Numbered from the stretch's first letter, positions 1-5,605 are shown. The stretch: 5,728 bases of DNA from CAZCGA01 sp964498075 (GCA_964498075.1 CAZCGA010000249.1:1-5728), one strand, 5' to 3'. The notes: a model not told the origin generated them from the letters alone. A program made the numbers and translations.

Positions 1-44
1 GACCGGCGCGCGGTCTCCGCCGGCGCGGCGTCGCGCGGGGGGGA
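1..44. other. GC-rich flank with a small hairpin and a G7 run
   Basis: This stretch lies just downstream of the minus-strand gene ending at 45. A perfect 5-bp inverted repeat (GACCG at 1-5, CGGTC at 11-15, 5-nt loop) and a run of seven G at 37-43 are visible. A hairpin after a stop could help end transcription of the leftmost genes, but there is no T tract, so it is not called a terminator. No gene is seen here. Confidence 0.25.
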
Positions 45-311
45 TCAGCTCTCAAAGCGGCGCAACTCGGCGCGCACGGCGATGTGGGCGCTGCGCAGGC
101 CGGCCAGCAGGCCGTCTTCGTAGTTGAACGCGGGGTCGCGGACCAACGCCGGAAAGTCCTGCGGGTTGCGTAGGTCCTCGGGCGTCAGCGCCGGCACGAT
201 CGCGCGCGCCAGCTCGAGCACCTTGCGGTCCTGCTGCGCGACCATCTCGGTGAGGAGGTGATCCAGGATGGCGAGCCACTCACTCGCCGTCTGCGGCGCG
301 CCCGCGCTCAA
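45..311 (-). CDS. Small hypothetical protein (up to 88 aa)
   Basis: I do not recognise this protein. It is predicted soluble and mostly helical, with no membrane segment, signal peptide or cysteine. The N-terminal half (about residues 10-45) alternates hydrophobic and charged residues like an amphipathic helix pair, followed by an acidic, aromatic-containing stretch (DPAFNYEDGL, near residues 59-68) and a basic tail. The longest frame starts at TTG (309-311), only 6 nt after the stop of the upstream gene, with no clear ribosome binding site, so translational coupling would be needed. An ATG at residue 23 gives a 66-aa alternative. GC-rich third positions and the tight placement after its neighbour support a real gene in a two-gene operon. 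The start is uncertain and the function unknown. Confidence 0.55.
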   Translation of the reverse strand: MSAGAPQTASEWLAILDHLLTEMVAQQDRKVLELARAIVPALTPEDLRNPQDFPALVRDPAFNYEDGLLAGLRSAHIAVRAELRRFES

Positions 312-317
312 GGACCG

Positions 318-620
318 TCAACCCAGCAGCGTCAGGAACTGGTGCAGGAGATCGTCGCGTACGTGGTCGGGAACGTCGTCGTCCCTCAACCGGGTCAGAT
401 CGCTCCGATACCAGCTGCAGTCGCGCACGTAATAGTAGGAGAAGACCTGATCGAAGGCGACGCAGGCGGTCAACGCGTAGTCGCCGCTGCGCGCGGCGAT
501 GACCGATTGATCGTCGGCCAGATGGAAGCCGGTGTCATGCATGGCGCGAAAGACATTGATGCGGAGCCCGACGTAACGACGCAGACACGACCAGCGCGCT
601 TCGAGTGACTGCTGACTCAC
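318..620 (-). CDS. Hypothetical protein (100 aa), first gene of a two-gene unit
   Basis: This is an uncharacterised protein with strong GC3 bias and a protein-like composition: a basic N-terminus (RWSCLRRYVGLR), a central hydrophobic and aromatic segment (VAFDQVFSYYYVRDCSWY, about residues 54-71) and an acidic C-terminus ending FLTLLG. Three cysteines (12, 53, 68) are present without a CxxC pair. I chose the GTG at 618-620 because AAAGGA (634 to 629) sits 8 nt upstream. The frame can be extended to an ATG at 683, but that would overlap the tldD leader and lacks such a site. The overlapping plus-strand frame across this region has poorer composition and is treated as a shadow. The stop is 6 nt before the next minus-strand gene. 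The gene is divergent from tldD. Function unknown. Confidence 0.65.
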   Translation of the reverse strand: MSQQSLEARWSCLRRYVGLRINVFRAMHDTGFHLADDQSVIAARSGDYALTACVAFDQVFSYYYVRDCSWYRSDLTRLRDDDVPDHVRDDLLHQFLTLLG

Positions 621-628
621 CGCATCGA

Positions 629-634
629 TCCTTT
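629..634 (-). promoter_or_regulatory. Ribosome binding site deciding the GTG start at 620
   Basis: On the minus strand AAAGGA lies 8 nt before GTG 618-620. No comparable site precedes the upstream in-frame ATG codons at 683 and 674, so this site favours the 100-aa form. Confidence 0.5.
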
Positions 635-672
635 CGCGCTGATCGTCACGACCTGGCCCCGTGGGTGAAACC

Positions 673-702
673 ATGCTAGGCAAAATGCGAATCCAAAATC
701 AA
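673..702 (-). promoter_or_regulatory. Candidate sigma70-like promoter for the leftward small genes
   Basis: On the minus strand TTGATT (702 to 697) is followed after 18 nt by TAGCAT (678 to 673). These match the -35 and -10 consensus at 4 of 6 positions each. Transcription would begin near 666 and leave a leader of roughly 45 nt with the AAAGGA site in the right place. The position in the divergent gap is sensible, but the match is only moderate. Confidence 0.3.
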
Positions 703-705
703 GGA
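701..705 (+). promoter_or_regulatory. Ribosome binding site of tldD
   Basis: AAGGA lies 9 nt before ATG 715 and only 3 nt before ATG 709. The spacing favours 715. The cluster of ATG codons at 673, 685, 709, 715, 727 and 733 makes the exact start ambiguous without this site. Confidence 0.5.
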
Positions 706-714
706 CCAATGACG

Positions 715-2169
715 ATGACGGCGACCATGACGATGCGCGAACCCGTGCGGTTCTTTCTCGACCGTTTCGGATTGAGTGAACGGCTGCTCGAGCAGATCGT
801 CGGCAGCGCGATCGCGCGCCGCGCCGACTACGCCGATCTCTACTTCGAGATGCGCACGGCGCAGAGCGTCGGCCTCGAAGAAGGTCTCGTGAAGACCGCC
901 AGTCAGCAGATCATGCAAGGCGTCGGCGTGCGCGTGGTGGCGGGAGACAAGACCGGCTACGCCTACTCCGACGACGTGACGGTGGAGAGCGTGCGGCTGG
1001 CGACGCGCACCGCACAGGCCATCGCCCAGGAGAGCGGCGAGACTCGCGCTGTGGCCGTGCGCGAGCGGTCCGCGAGCCACAATCTCTACGCGCTGCCGGC
1101 GTCGCCGCTGGAGGTTGCGGTGGCTGACAAGGTCGAGCTCTTGAACCGGATCGACGTCGCCGCGCGCCGCCACGACCCGCGCATCAAGAACGTGTTCGCC
1201 TCGGTGGGTGTCGAGCAGAAGCTCGTGGTCATCGTCAGCTCGTCAGGCATCGTCGTCGGTGACGTGCAGCCGCTGGTGCGGCTCAACGTCACTTGCCTGG
1301 CGGAAGACGGCGGCAATCGGCAGCAAGGTACGTACGGCGGCGGCGGCCGCGTCGCTTACGACTTCCTGCTCGAGGGTGACCGGTATCTGCGCTTCACCCG
1401 CGCCGCCGCCGAGCAGGCGGTGCGCAACTTGGAAGCGGTCGACGCCCCGGCCGGCACCATGACGGTGGTCCTCGGACCCGGCTGGCCGGGTATTCTGCTG
1501 CACGAAGCGATCGGCCACGGCCTCGAAGGAGACTTCAATCGCAAGAAGGTCTCAGCGTTCAGTGGGCTGCTCGGACAGCCGGTGGCCTCACCGCTGTGCA
1601 CGGTCGTCGACGACGGCACGCTGAGCAACCGTCGCGGCTCGCTGAACGTCGACGATGAAGGCACACCGACGAGCCGCACCGTGTTGATCGAGAAGGGTAT
1701 CCTGTGCGGCTACCTGCAGGACCGGCTCAACGCGCGGCTGATGGGCATGCCGCTGACCGGCAACGGCCGGCGCGAGAGCTTCGCGCACATTCCGATGCCG
1801 CGCATGACCAACACGTTCATGCTGCCGGGCGAATCGACGCCGGAGGAGATCATCCGCTCCGTCGACCACGGTCTGTACGCCGCCTACTTCGGCGGCGGCC
1901 AAGTCGACATCACCAACGGCAAGTTCGTGTTCTCGGCCAGCGAGGCCTATCTCATCGAAGGCGGCAAGCTGACGCGGCCGGTGAAGGGCGCCACCCTGAT
2001 CGGCAACGGCCCCGATGTGCTGAAGCGCATCAGCATGGTCGGCAATGATCTGCAGCTCGATGAAGGCATCGGCACCTGCGGCAAGGACGGGCAGTCGGTG
2101 CCCGTCGGCGTCGGCCTGCCGACCATTCGTATCGACGGCCTCACCGTCGGCGGTACGCAAGCGGCGTGA
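715..2169 (+). CDS. tldD: Metalloprotease TldD (catalytic subunit of TldD/TldE)
   Basis: This is the zinc-dependent subunit of the TldD/TldE heterodimeric protease. In Escherichia coli that cytoplasmic enzyme cleaves unfolded peptides, processes the microcin B17 leader and helps degrade the CcdA antitoxin. The protein starts with a helical region and the family stretch RADYADLYFE. It then has GVGVRVVAG and GYAYSDD in the N-terminal domain, and the metal motif HEAIGH at residues 263-268 followed by GLEGDFNRK. The expected third metal ligand is Cys455, in GIGTCGKDGQ near the C-terminus. From ATG 715 the protein has 484 aa, close to the 481 aa of the E. coli protein. Upstream starts to 661 would add a non-conserved tail of up to 18 residues. 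tldE follows in the same direction 24 nt after the stop. The catalytic residues all appear intact. Its natural substrate here is unknown, and I see no precursor-peptide gene nearby. Confidence 0.95.
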   Translation: MTATMTMREPVRFFLDRFGLSERLLEQIVGSAIARRADYADLYFEMRTAQSVGLEEGLVKTASQQIMQGVGVRVVAGDKTGYAYSDDVTVESVRLATRTAQAIAQESGETRAVAVRERSASHNLYALPASPLEVAVADKVELLNRIDVAARRHDPRIKNVFASVGVEQKLVVIVSSSGIVVGDVQPLVRLNVTCLAEDGGNRQQGTYGGGGRVAYDFLLEGDRYLRFTRAAAEQAVRNLEAVDAPAGTMTVVLGPGWPGILLHEAIGHGLEGDFNRKKVSAFSGLLGQPVASPLCTVVDDGTLSNRRGSLNVDDEGTPTSRTVLIEKGILCGYLQDRLNARLMGMPLTGNGRRESFAHIPMPRMTNTFMLPGESTPEEIIRSVDHGLYAAYFGGGQVDITNGKFVFSASEAYLIEGGKLTRPVKGATLIGNGPDVLKRISMVGNDLQLDEGIGTCGKDGQSVPVGVGLPTIRIDGLTVGGTQAA

Positions 2170-2184
2170 AGCGTGAAGCGTGAG
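2164..2184 (+). repeat. Triple 7-bp tandem repeat (GCGTGAA) across the tldD stop
   Basis: GCGTGAA occurs at 2164-2170 and 2171-2177, and GCGTGAG at 2178-2184. The first copy supplies the tldD stop TGA (2167-2169). Because the unit is 7 bp, the three TGA triplets (2167, 2174, 2181) fall in all three reading frames. The last copy leads directly into the tldE ribosome binding site. Heptamer tandem repeats are known from several bacterial genomes. Whether this one is functional or only replication slippage is not visible. Confidence 0.85.
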
Positions 2185-2186
2185 GA
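2182..2186 (+). promoter_or_regulatory. Ribosome binding site deciding the tldE start
   Basis: GAGGA lies 7 nt before ATG 2194. The in-frame GTG at 2173 lies within the heptamer repeat and has no such site, so translation most likely starts at 2194. That also gives the usual family length. Confidence 0.65.
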
Positions 2187-2193
2187 AGAGACG

Positions 2194-3546
2194 ATGAGCG
2201 TCCAGCCGCTTGAGGAGATTGCGGAGGTGCTGCTGGCTGGAGCGGCGCGTCATGGGGCGACTGCGGCCGATGTCGTCGTGGCCGAGGGGGACGAGCTCGA
2301 CGTCGGTGTGCGCCTCGGCGCCGTCGAGAAGTTGAAGCAGGCGCGCTCGAAGCACCTCGGCTTGCGGGTGTTCATCGGTGAGCGTAGCGCCCTCTCCTCG
2401 AGCGCGGATTTCTCGCGCGACGCGTTGGAGAAGCTCGCGGAAGACAGCTGCGCGCTCGCGCGCGTCACCGCGCCGGATCCATTTTCTGGACTCCCCGACC
2501 CAGCCGACCTGGCGACTCGCATTCCGGACCTCGACCTTTTCGATCCGCAGGTGGAGGCGGTGACCGCCGAGCAGGCGATCGCGTCGGCGCTGGAAGCGGA
2601 GCAAGCGGCGCTCGATGCGGACCCGCGCATCACCAACTCCGAGGGCGCGAGCTTCAGCGCGTCCACGGGGCGGGTGTTGTTTGCGTCGAGCGGCGGCTTT
2701 CGCGGCGAGTATCGTGGGTCGAGTGCGTCGTTGTCTGTCGTGCCGGTGGCATCCGACAACGGCTCCATGCAGCGCGACTACTGGTACTCGGCGCAACGCA
2801 AGCTGGCCAAGCTGGAAGCGCCGGCGGCTATCGGGCAGAAGGCGGCCGCGCGGGTGCTGCGCCGGCTGAACGCCCGGCGCGTGCCGACGTGCGAGGTTCC
2901 GGTGATCTTCGATCCGGAGATGGCGGGCGGCCTCCTGCGTCACCTTGCCGGCGCGATCTCGGGCTATGCCCTCTACAAGGGCGCGTCATTCTTGATCGGC
3001 AAGCTCGGCCAACGCATCGCGCCCGACTGGGTGACGGTGATCGACGACGGCACGATCGTCGGCGGATTGGGCTCGAAGCCCTTCGACGGCGAAGGGCTGC
3101 CGACCCGGCGAACCGTGGTCGTCGACCGCGGCGTGCTCAGCAGTTACCTCTTCGATACATACTCTGCCCGCAAGCTGCAGAGCCGCAGCACCGGCAACGC
3201 ATCGCGCTCGGTTGGCGATGCACCGCGCGTGGCGCCGACCAACCTGACGCTGCAACCCGGCACCGCGTCGCCCGACGACATCATCCGATCGGTTCCGCGC
3301 GGCCTGTACGTCACCGAGCTGATCGGCTTCGGCGTGAACGCGGTGACCGGCGATTACTCCCGCGGCGCCGTCGGTCTGTGGATCGAGAACGGCGAGCTAG
3401 CGTATCCGGTGGAAGAGATCACCATCGCCGGCAACCTGCTGGCGATGTACGACCGCATCGAAGTGATCGGCAACGACCTTGAGCTTCGGCACTCAGTCGT
3501 TGCGCCCACCCTCAAGATCGCGCGCATGACCGTGGCGGGGAGTTGA
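2194..3546 (+). CDS. pmbA: TldE/PmbA, non-catalytic partner subunit of the TldD/TldE protease
   Basis: This is the paralogue of TldD that assembles with it into the peptide-degrading heterodimer. In E. coli it is called PmbA or TldE and is needed for maturation of microcin B17. From ATG 2194 the protein is 450 aa, the same length as E. coli PmbA. Homology with the upstream gene is visible by eye: DDIIRSVPRGLYV here against EEIIRSVDHGLYA in TldD, and RIEVIGNDLEL against RISMVGNDLQL near the end. The central region has VTVIDDGT and GEGLPTRRTVVVDRGVL, as expected. No HExxxH motif is present, and the region where TldD has it reads EMAGGLLRHLAG, consistent with a non-metal subunit. It is cotranscribed with tldD in all likelihood, the gap being only 24 nt and containing its ribosome binding site. 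No truncation or frameshift is seen. Confidence 0.94.
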   Translation: MSVQPLEEIAEVLLAGAARHGATAADVVVAEGDELDVGVRLGAVEKLKQARSKHLGLRVFIGERSALSSSADFSRDALEKLAEDSCALARVTAPDPFSGLPDPADLATRIPDLDLFDPQVEAVTAEQAIASALEAEQAALDADPRITNSEGASFSASTGRVLFASSGGFRGEYRGSSASLSVVPVASDNGSMQRDYWYSAQRKLAKLEAPAAIGQKAAARVLRRLNARRVPTCEVPVIFDPEMAGGLLRHLAGAISGYALYKGASFLIGKLGQRIAPDWVTVIDDGTIVGGLGSKPFDGEGLPTRRTVVVDRGVLSSYLFDTYSARKLQSRSTGNASRSVGDAPRVAPTNLTLQPGTASPDDIIRSVPRGLYVTELIGFGVNAVTGDYSRGAVGLWIENGELAYPVEEITIAGNLLAMYDRIEVIGNDLELRHSVVAPTLKIARMTVAGS

Positions 3547-3560
3547 GCTCGACTCGGTCG

Positions 3561-3609
3561 GTGAGCCACTTCTTCGCGGAGACACTAAGGCTGGACGGTG
3601 GTGGGTCAC
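3561..3609. repeat. Imperfect inverted repeat between convergent genes
   Basis: GTGAGCCAC (3561-3569) can pair with GTGGGTCAC (3601-3609) at 8 of 9 positions, with a 31-nt loop. The two copies also read as near-direct repeats (GTGAGCCACTTC and GTGGGTCACTTC). The position between the tldE stop and the stop of the convergent protease gene suits a bidirectional terminator. The long loop, the G-G mismatch and the lack of a T tract argue against a strong one. Confidence 0.25.
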
Positions 3610-3968
3610 TTCAGCGGGATGGCCGGCAGGCGCTTCAGCGTTCGATTCGCGAGGTCGATCGTGATGCCGACCGACTCGAGCGCCGTCACCCCGAGGAGCG
3701 GTTCCGCATCGTCCGGACCGAAGATGACACGTCCTGCGGTGACTTCGCCCATGAACTCGATCTGGACCAAGCCGAACTCGTATTCGTGAACGCTACCGTC
3801 AGCCAGCTCATAGACCGTGGTGCCGACCGGCGCGACGCCGACCTTGCGCAGCTCGGCCGCAGACGCGAGTGAATCCGTCGCGCTGGTGTCGACCAGGAAG
3901 TCCGCCTCAAACGCTCCGTTCCGACCGCCGAGCGCCTTGAGGCTCACCGTGACGTGCGTCAGTCCCAT
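3606..3968 (-). CDS. Small retropepsin-like aspartic protease (clan AA)
   Basis: This 120-aa protein has the layout of one lobe of a retroviral-type aspartic protease, which must dimerise to form an active site. The catalytic loop is FLVDTSATDSL (Asp27, with Thr28-Ser29-Ala30), preceded by a beta-strand-rich N-terminus. A flap-like segment (YELADGSVHEYEFG, 53-66) follows. The family's second hydrophobic-glycine element is LLGVTALESVGITID (91-105). The usual loop is DTGA, and here Ser replaces Gly. From memory, small bacterial members of this family tolerate this, so I do not infer loss of activity. There is no signal peptide, so it is probably cytoplasmic. The ATG at 3968 is 22 nt after the stop of the MOSC gene, with no clear ribosome binding site. 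The substrate and role of these stand-alone bacterial proteins are generally unknown. Confidence 0.85.
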   Translation of the reverse strand: MGLTHVTVSLKALGGRNGAFEADFLVDTSATDSLASAAELRKVGVAPVGTTVYELADGSVHEYEFGLVQIEFMGEVTAGRVIFGPDDAEPLLGVTALESVGITIDLANRTLKRLPAIPLK

Positions 3969-3990
3969 CGCGTGAGTAGCCTAGCACAAC

Positions 3991-4638
3991 TCAAGCGTCG
4001 GGCTCCCACAGACGCTTCCGAAAATAGTCGCGCCAACTTTCAGGGAGTGCGGGCAGCTCGATGGCGCGATGCAGCAGCTGCTGATTGTCGGCATCGCGGG
4101 TATAGAGGGCGGAGATGTCGGCGACGGTCACACCGTGATCGTCTCGGTCGGCGAATTCGATCGGTTCGCCAGCGCCTACGTCGCCCTCGCGCACCACCGC
4201 GAGATAGAAGCCGGTGCGACCGCTCTTGAGGAAGCGCTTGACCATGTCATCGCGGCCGAATCGGACACTGAGCTTGTAACAGGGCATGCGTGGCTGCGTG
4301 ACGACGAGCTCGGCGGAGCCGACGCGGACGTGGTCACCAATCCTCACCGCGTCCTCGCGCAGGCCTTCGGTCGTGAAGTTCTCCCCAAACGCGCCCCACG
4401 CGAGATCCATTCCCGGAAGCTCTCCACGCCAGTACGCATAGTGCTCGGAGGGGTAAACGTAGACCGCCTTCTCCGCGCCGCCATGCACCGAGAGATCGGA
4501 CTGCTGGTCGCCTTCGAGGTTGAGCCGGTTGATGCGAACGCCGCCCTGCACCGGTGTCTTCCATATCGAGGTGCGGACTTTGCGTCCGCGCCAGTCGACC
4601 TCGCGAGGGAGGCCGACGTTCACAGAGATCAACTTCAC
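3991..4638 (-). CDS. yiiM: MOSC-domain protein, YiiM-like
   Basis: This is a MOSC (molybdenum cofactor sulfurase C-terminal) protein with the small helical 3-alpha domain found in the YiiM group. E. coli YiiM and YcbX are linked to molybdenum-cofactor-dependent detoxification of N-hydroxylated base analogues such as 6-N-hydroxylaminopurine. The MOSC core is seen in INRLNLEGDQQSDLSVHGG (36-54), KAVYVYPSEHYAYW (57-70), GAFGENFTTEGL (82-93) and the cofactor-cysteine segment QPRMPCYKL, with Cys120, the only cysteine in the protein. The C-terminal 3-alpha part spans about 168-213. The 215-aa length is close to the 224 aa of E. coli YiiM. The start is GTG 4636-4638 with AAGGAG 6 nt upstream. It lies 48 nt after the toxin gene and 22 nt before the protease gene. 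Assignment to the family is firm, the exact substrate is not. Confidence 0.9.
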   Translation of the reverse strand: MKLISVNVGLPREVDWRGRKVRTSIWKTPVQGGVRINRLNLEGDQQSDLSVHGGAEKAVYVYPSEHYAYWRGELPGMDLAWGAFGENFTTEGLREDAVRIGDHVRVGSAELVVTQPRMPCYKLSVRFGRDDMVKRFLKSGRTGFYLAVVREGDVGAGEPIEFADRDDHGVTVADISALYTRDADNQQLLHRAIELPALPESWRDYFRKRLWEPDA

Positions 4639-4644
4639 GCGTCA

Positions 4645-4650
4645 CTCCTT
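4645..4650 (-). promoter_or_regulatory. Ribosome binding site of the MOSC gene
   Basis: On the minus strand AAGGAG precedes the GTG at 4638 by 6 nt. This is the strongest such site in the window and fixes the non-ATG start. It implies independent and efficient translation downstream of the toxin gene. Confidence 0.7.
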
Positions 4651-4686
4651 CTCGAACCACAAGCCCATGCCTGGATCGTTGGCTCC

Positions 4687-5085
4687 TCAGCCCTCGCCCG
4701 CCGCGGGTGGAACGACATGCTGCTGCAGCCACTGAACGAGTGCCTCGCGCGAACTTTCCCCGGCCGCAAGGGAAAGCATGAGCCTCTCCTGCTCGTCTGT
4801 CGAGGCATTCAACTCGTGGCCATTGAGCACCAGGAGCGTTTCCATCGCTGCATGCCCGACCCGCTTGTTGCCGTCCACAAACGGATGGTTCGTGACGATG
4901 GAATAGCAAAGAGCAGCCGCCTTCTCGGCCAGCGATGGATACAGCTCGGTGTCGGCAAAGGTCACCTTTGGTTGCGCGACAGCTGACTCGAGCGCGCCCA
5001 TGTCGCGAACTCCCGCAGCCCCGCCCGTTCGCTCGATGACAAGCTCGTGCAAGGTGAGCACCTCCGCGAGCGTCAGGTGGCGCAT
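4687..5085 (-). CDS. doc: Doc-type (Fic fold) toxin
   Basis: This is a toxin of the death-on-curing branch of the Fic fold. Phage P1 Doc phosphorylates elongation factor EF-Tu and stops translation, and this protein is expected to act similarly in the cytoplasm. The Fic motif is intact as HPFVDGNKR at residues 67-75. The lysine at 74, where classical AMP-transferring Fic enzymes have glycine, is the mark of the Doc group. The N-terminus (MRHLTLAEVLTLHE) also matches Doc, and the 132-aa length is close to the 126 aa of P1 Doc. The ATG shares one base with the stop of the antitoxin gene (TGATG), so translation is probably coupled. No good separate ribosome binding site is seen. No broken residues are visible, so the toxin looks active. 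Confidence 0.92.
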   Translation of the reverse strand: MRHLTLAEVLTLHELVIERTGGAAGVRDMGALESAVAQPKVTFADTELYPSLAEKAAALCYSIVTNHPFVDGNKRVGHAAMETLLVLNGHELNASTDEQERLMLSLAAGESSREALVQWLQQHVVPPAAGEG

Positions 5086-5279
5086 CAGCGGAGGCGCCGA
5101 TACAGGTCGTCGTTCTTGCGGAGGACGCGCTCTGCCGCAGCTCGGAAGTCCTCGTCGGCGCGGCTCAGCAAATCAGCAACTGCTGCGTGTGCGAGTTCCT
5201 CCGGCTCCAGGCCGAGCCGCAACGCCTCCTGCTGCAATCGCTCCGCCTCCTCGGCTGAAAGCTCGATGGCAAGCTTCAT
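5085..5279 (-). CDS. Antitoxin of the Doc toxin, ribbon-helix-helix-like, not Phd
   Basis: This 64-aa protein lies directly upstream of, and overlaps by one base, the Doc toxin gene, the usual antitoxin-first order. It opens with a short beta strand (MKLAIEL) followed by two helices (SAEEAERLQQEALRLG, then PEELAHAAVADLLSR), the shape of a ribbon-helix-helix DNA-binding domain. It ends with a charged helix (DEDFRAAAERVLRKNDDLYRRL, about 42-63) that probably occupies the toxin. It does not resemble P1 Phd. I chose ATG 5279 because the alternative GTG at 5318 adds a 13-residue tail (MAGQRAFCHNCVL) unlike an antitoxin N-terminus. There is no Shine-Dalgarno sequence before this ATG. Proteins of this kind usually repress their own operon, and an operator close upstream is expected but not identified. 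Confidence 0.85.
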   Translation of the reverse strand: MKLAIELSAEEAERLQQEALRLGLEPEELAHAAVADLLSRADEDFRAAAERVLRKNDDLYRRLR

Positions 5280-5288
5280 GAGGACGCA

Positions 5289-5294
5289 ATTATG
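5289..5294 (-). promoter_or_regulatory. Candidate -10 box just upstream of the antitoxin
   Basis: CATAAT on the minus strand matches the -10 consensus TATAAT at 5 of 6 positions and stands out in very GC-rich DNA. It lies about 9 nt before the antitoxin ATG, so a transcript from it would be nearly leaderless, which fits the absence of a ribosome binding site. No good -35 is visible at 17 nt. A short inverted repeat (GCCCG 5302-5306, CGGGC 5318-5322) upstream could be an operator but is too weak to call. Confidence 0.25.
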
Positions 5295-5365
5295 ACAGAA
5301 GGCCCGCTGACCCGCCACGGGCTCGCGGCGTGGTGCTCAACGGCGCGTCCCACAGGGCCAACGCC

Positions 5366-5605
5366 TCAGTCCGACGGTAAGTCGTCGATCAGCTCGTCGA
5401 GCCCCTTCGTGTGCACGTGGAGGTGCGTGACGATGGCGCTCAGTTCCCCCAACACGTCGCTCACGTCGCGTCGTTGGACGCGCGCCCGCGCCAGGCGTTG
5501 CAGAAGCCGCAAGACGCGCGCGCACTCTTCACCGAGCTCGCTCAGCTCCCCCTCGACAAAATCGGCCTGCTCTGTGTGAATTGCGCGAGCCGTGCGCTTC
5601 TTCAT
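5366..5605 (-). CDS. Small helical hypothetical protein (79 aa)
   Basis: I do not recognise this protein. After a basic start (MKKRTARAIH) it appears almost wholly helical, with heptad-like leucine and valine spacing (VEGELSELGEECARVLRLLQRL, about 17-38), an arginine-rich turn (ARARVQRRD, 39-47), and a second helix. This ends in a histidine-containing stretch (HLHVHTKGLDELIDD, about 61-75). A coiled-coil or four-helix assembly is possible. The ATG at 5605 has GGAG 5 nt upstream, which supports the start. The stop is 86 nt before the antitoxin start, in the same direction, so it may or may not share a transcript with the toxin-antitoxin pair. No signal peptide or membrane segment is seen. Confidence 0.65.
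   Translation of the reverse strand: MKKRTARAIHTEQADFVEGELSELGEECARVLRLLQRLARARVQRRDVSDVLGELSAIVTHLHVHTKGLDELIDDLPSD

Noticed and set aside
258..608. Plus-strand 116-aa open frame opposite the small minus-strand genes
   Set aside because: It covers both minus-strand genes in antisense. Its composition is repetitive in Val, Ala and Gly, and the minus-strand frames have far better codon-position bias.
661..714. Extended N-terminus of TldD from GTG 661
   Set aside because: The additional residues resemble nothing in the family, and the ribosome binding site at 701-705 supports a start at 715 (or 709), giving the usual length.
1588..2943. Long 451-aa minus-strand open frame across tldD and tldE
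   Set aside because: It is antisense to two clearly conserved genes. It is rich in Arg, Ala and His as expected for a shadow of GC-rich coding DNA, and it has no recognisable motif.
715..3546. TldD/TldE as part of a ribosomal peptide (microcin-like) biosynthesis cluster
   Set aside because: No precursor peptide, cyclodehydratase, radical SAM enzyme or exporter is present in the window. The operon looks like the ordinary housekeeping pair.
4069..4986. Plus-strand 305-aa open frame across the MOSC and Doc genes
   Set aside because: Its span is explained by two recognised minus-strand proteins with intact motifs, and the frame shows no domain.
5280..5365. Possible terminator or operator between the 79-aa gene and the antitoxin
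   Set aside because: Only short GC-rich inverted repeats of 5 bp are visible, with no T tract and no clear symmetry. Such repeats are expected by chance at this base composition.
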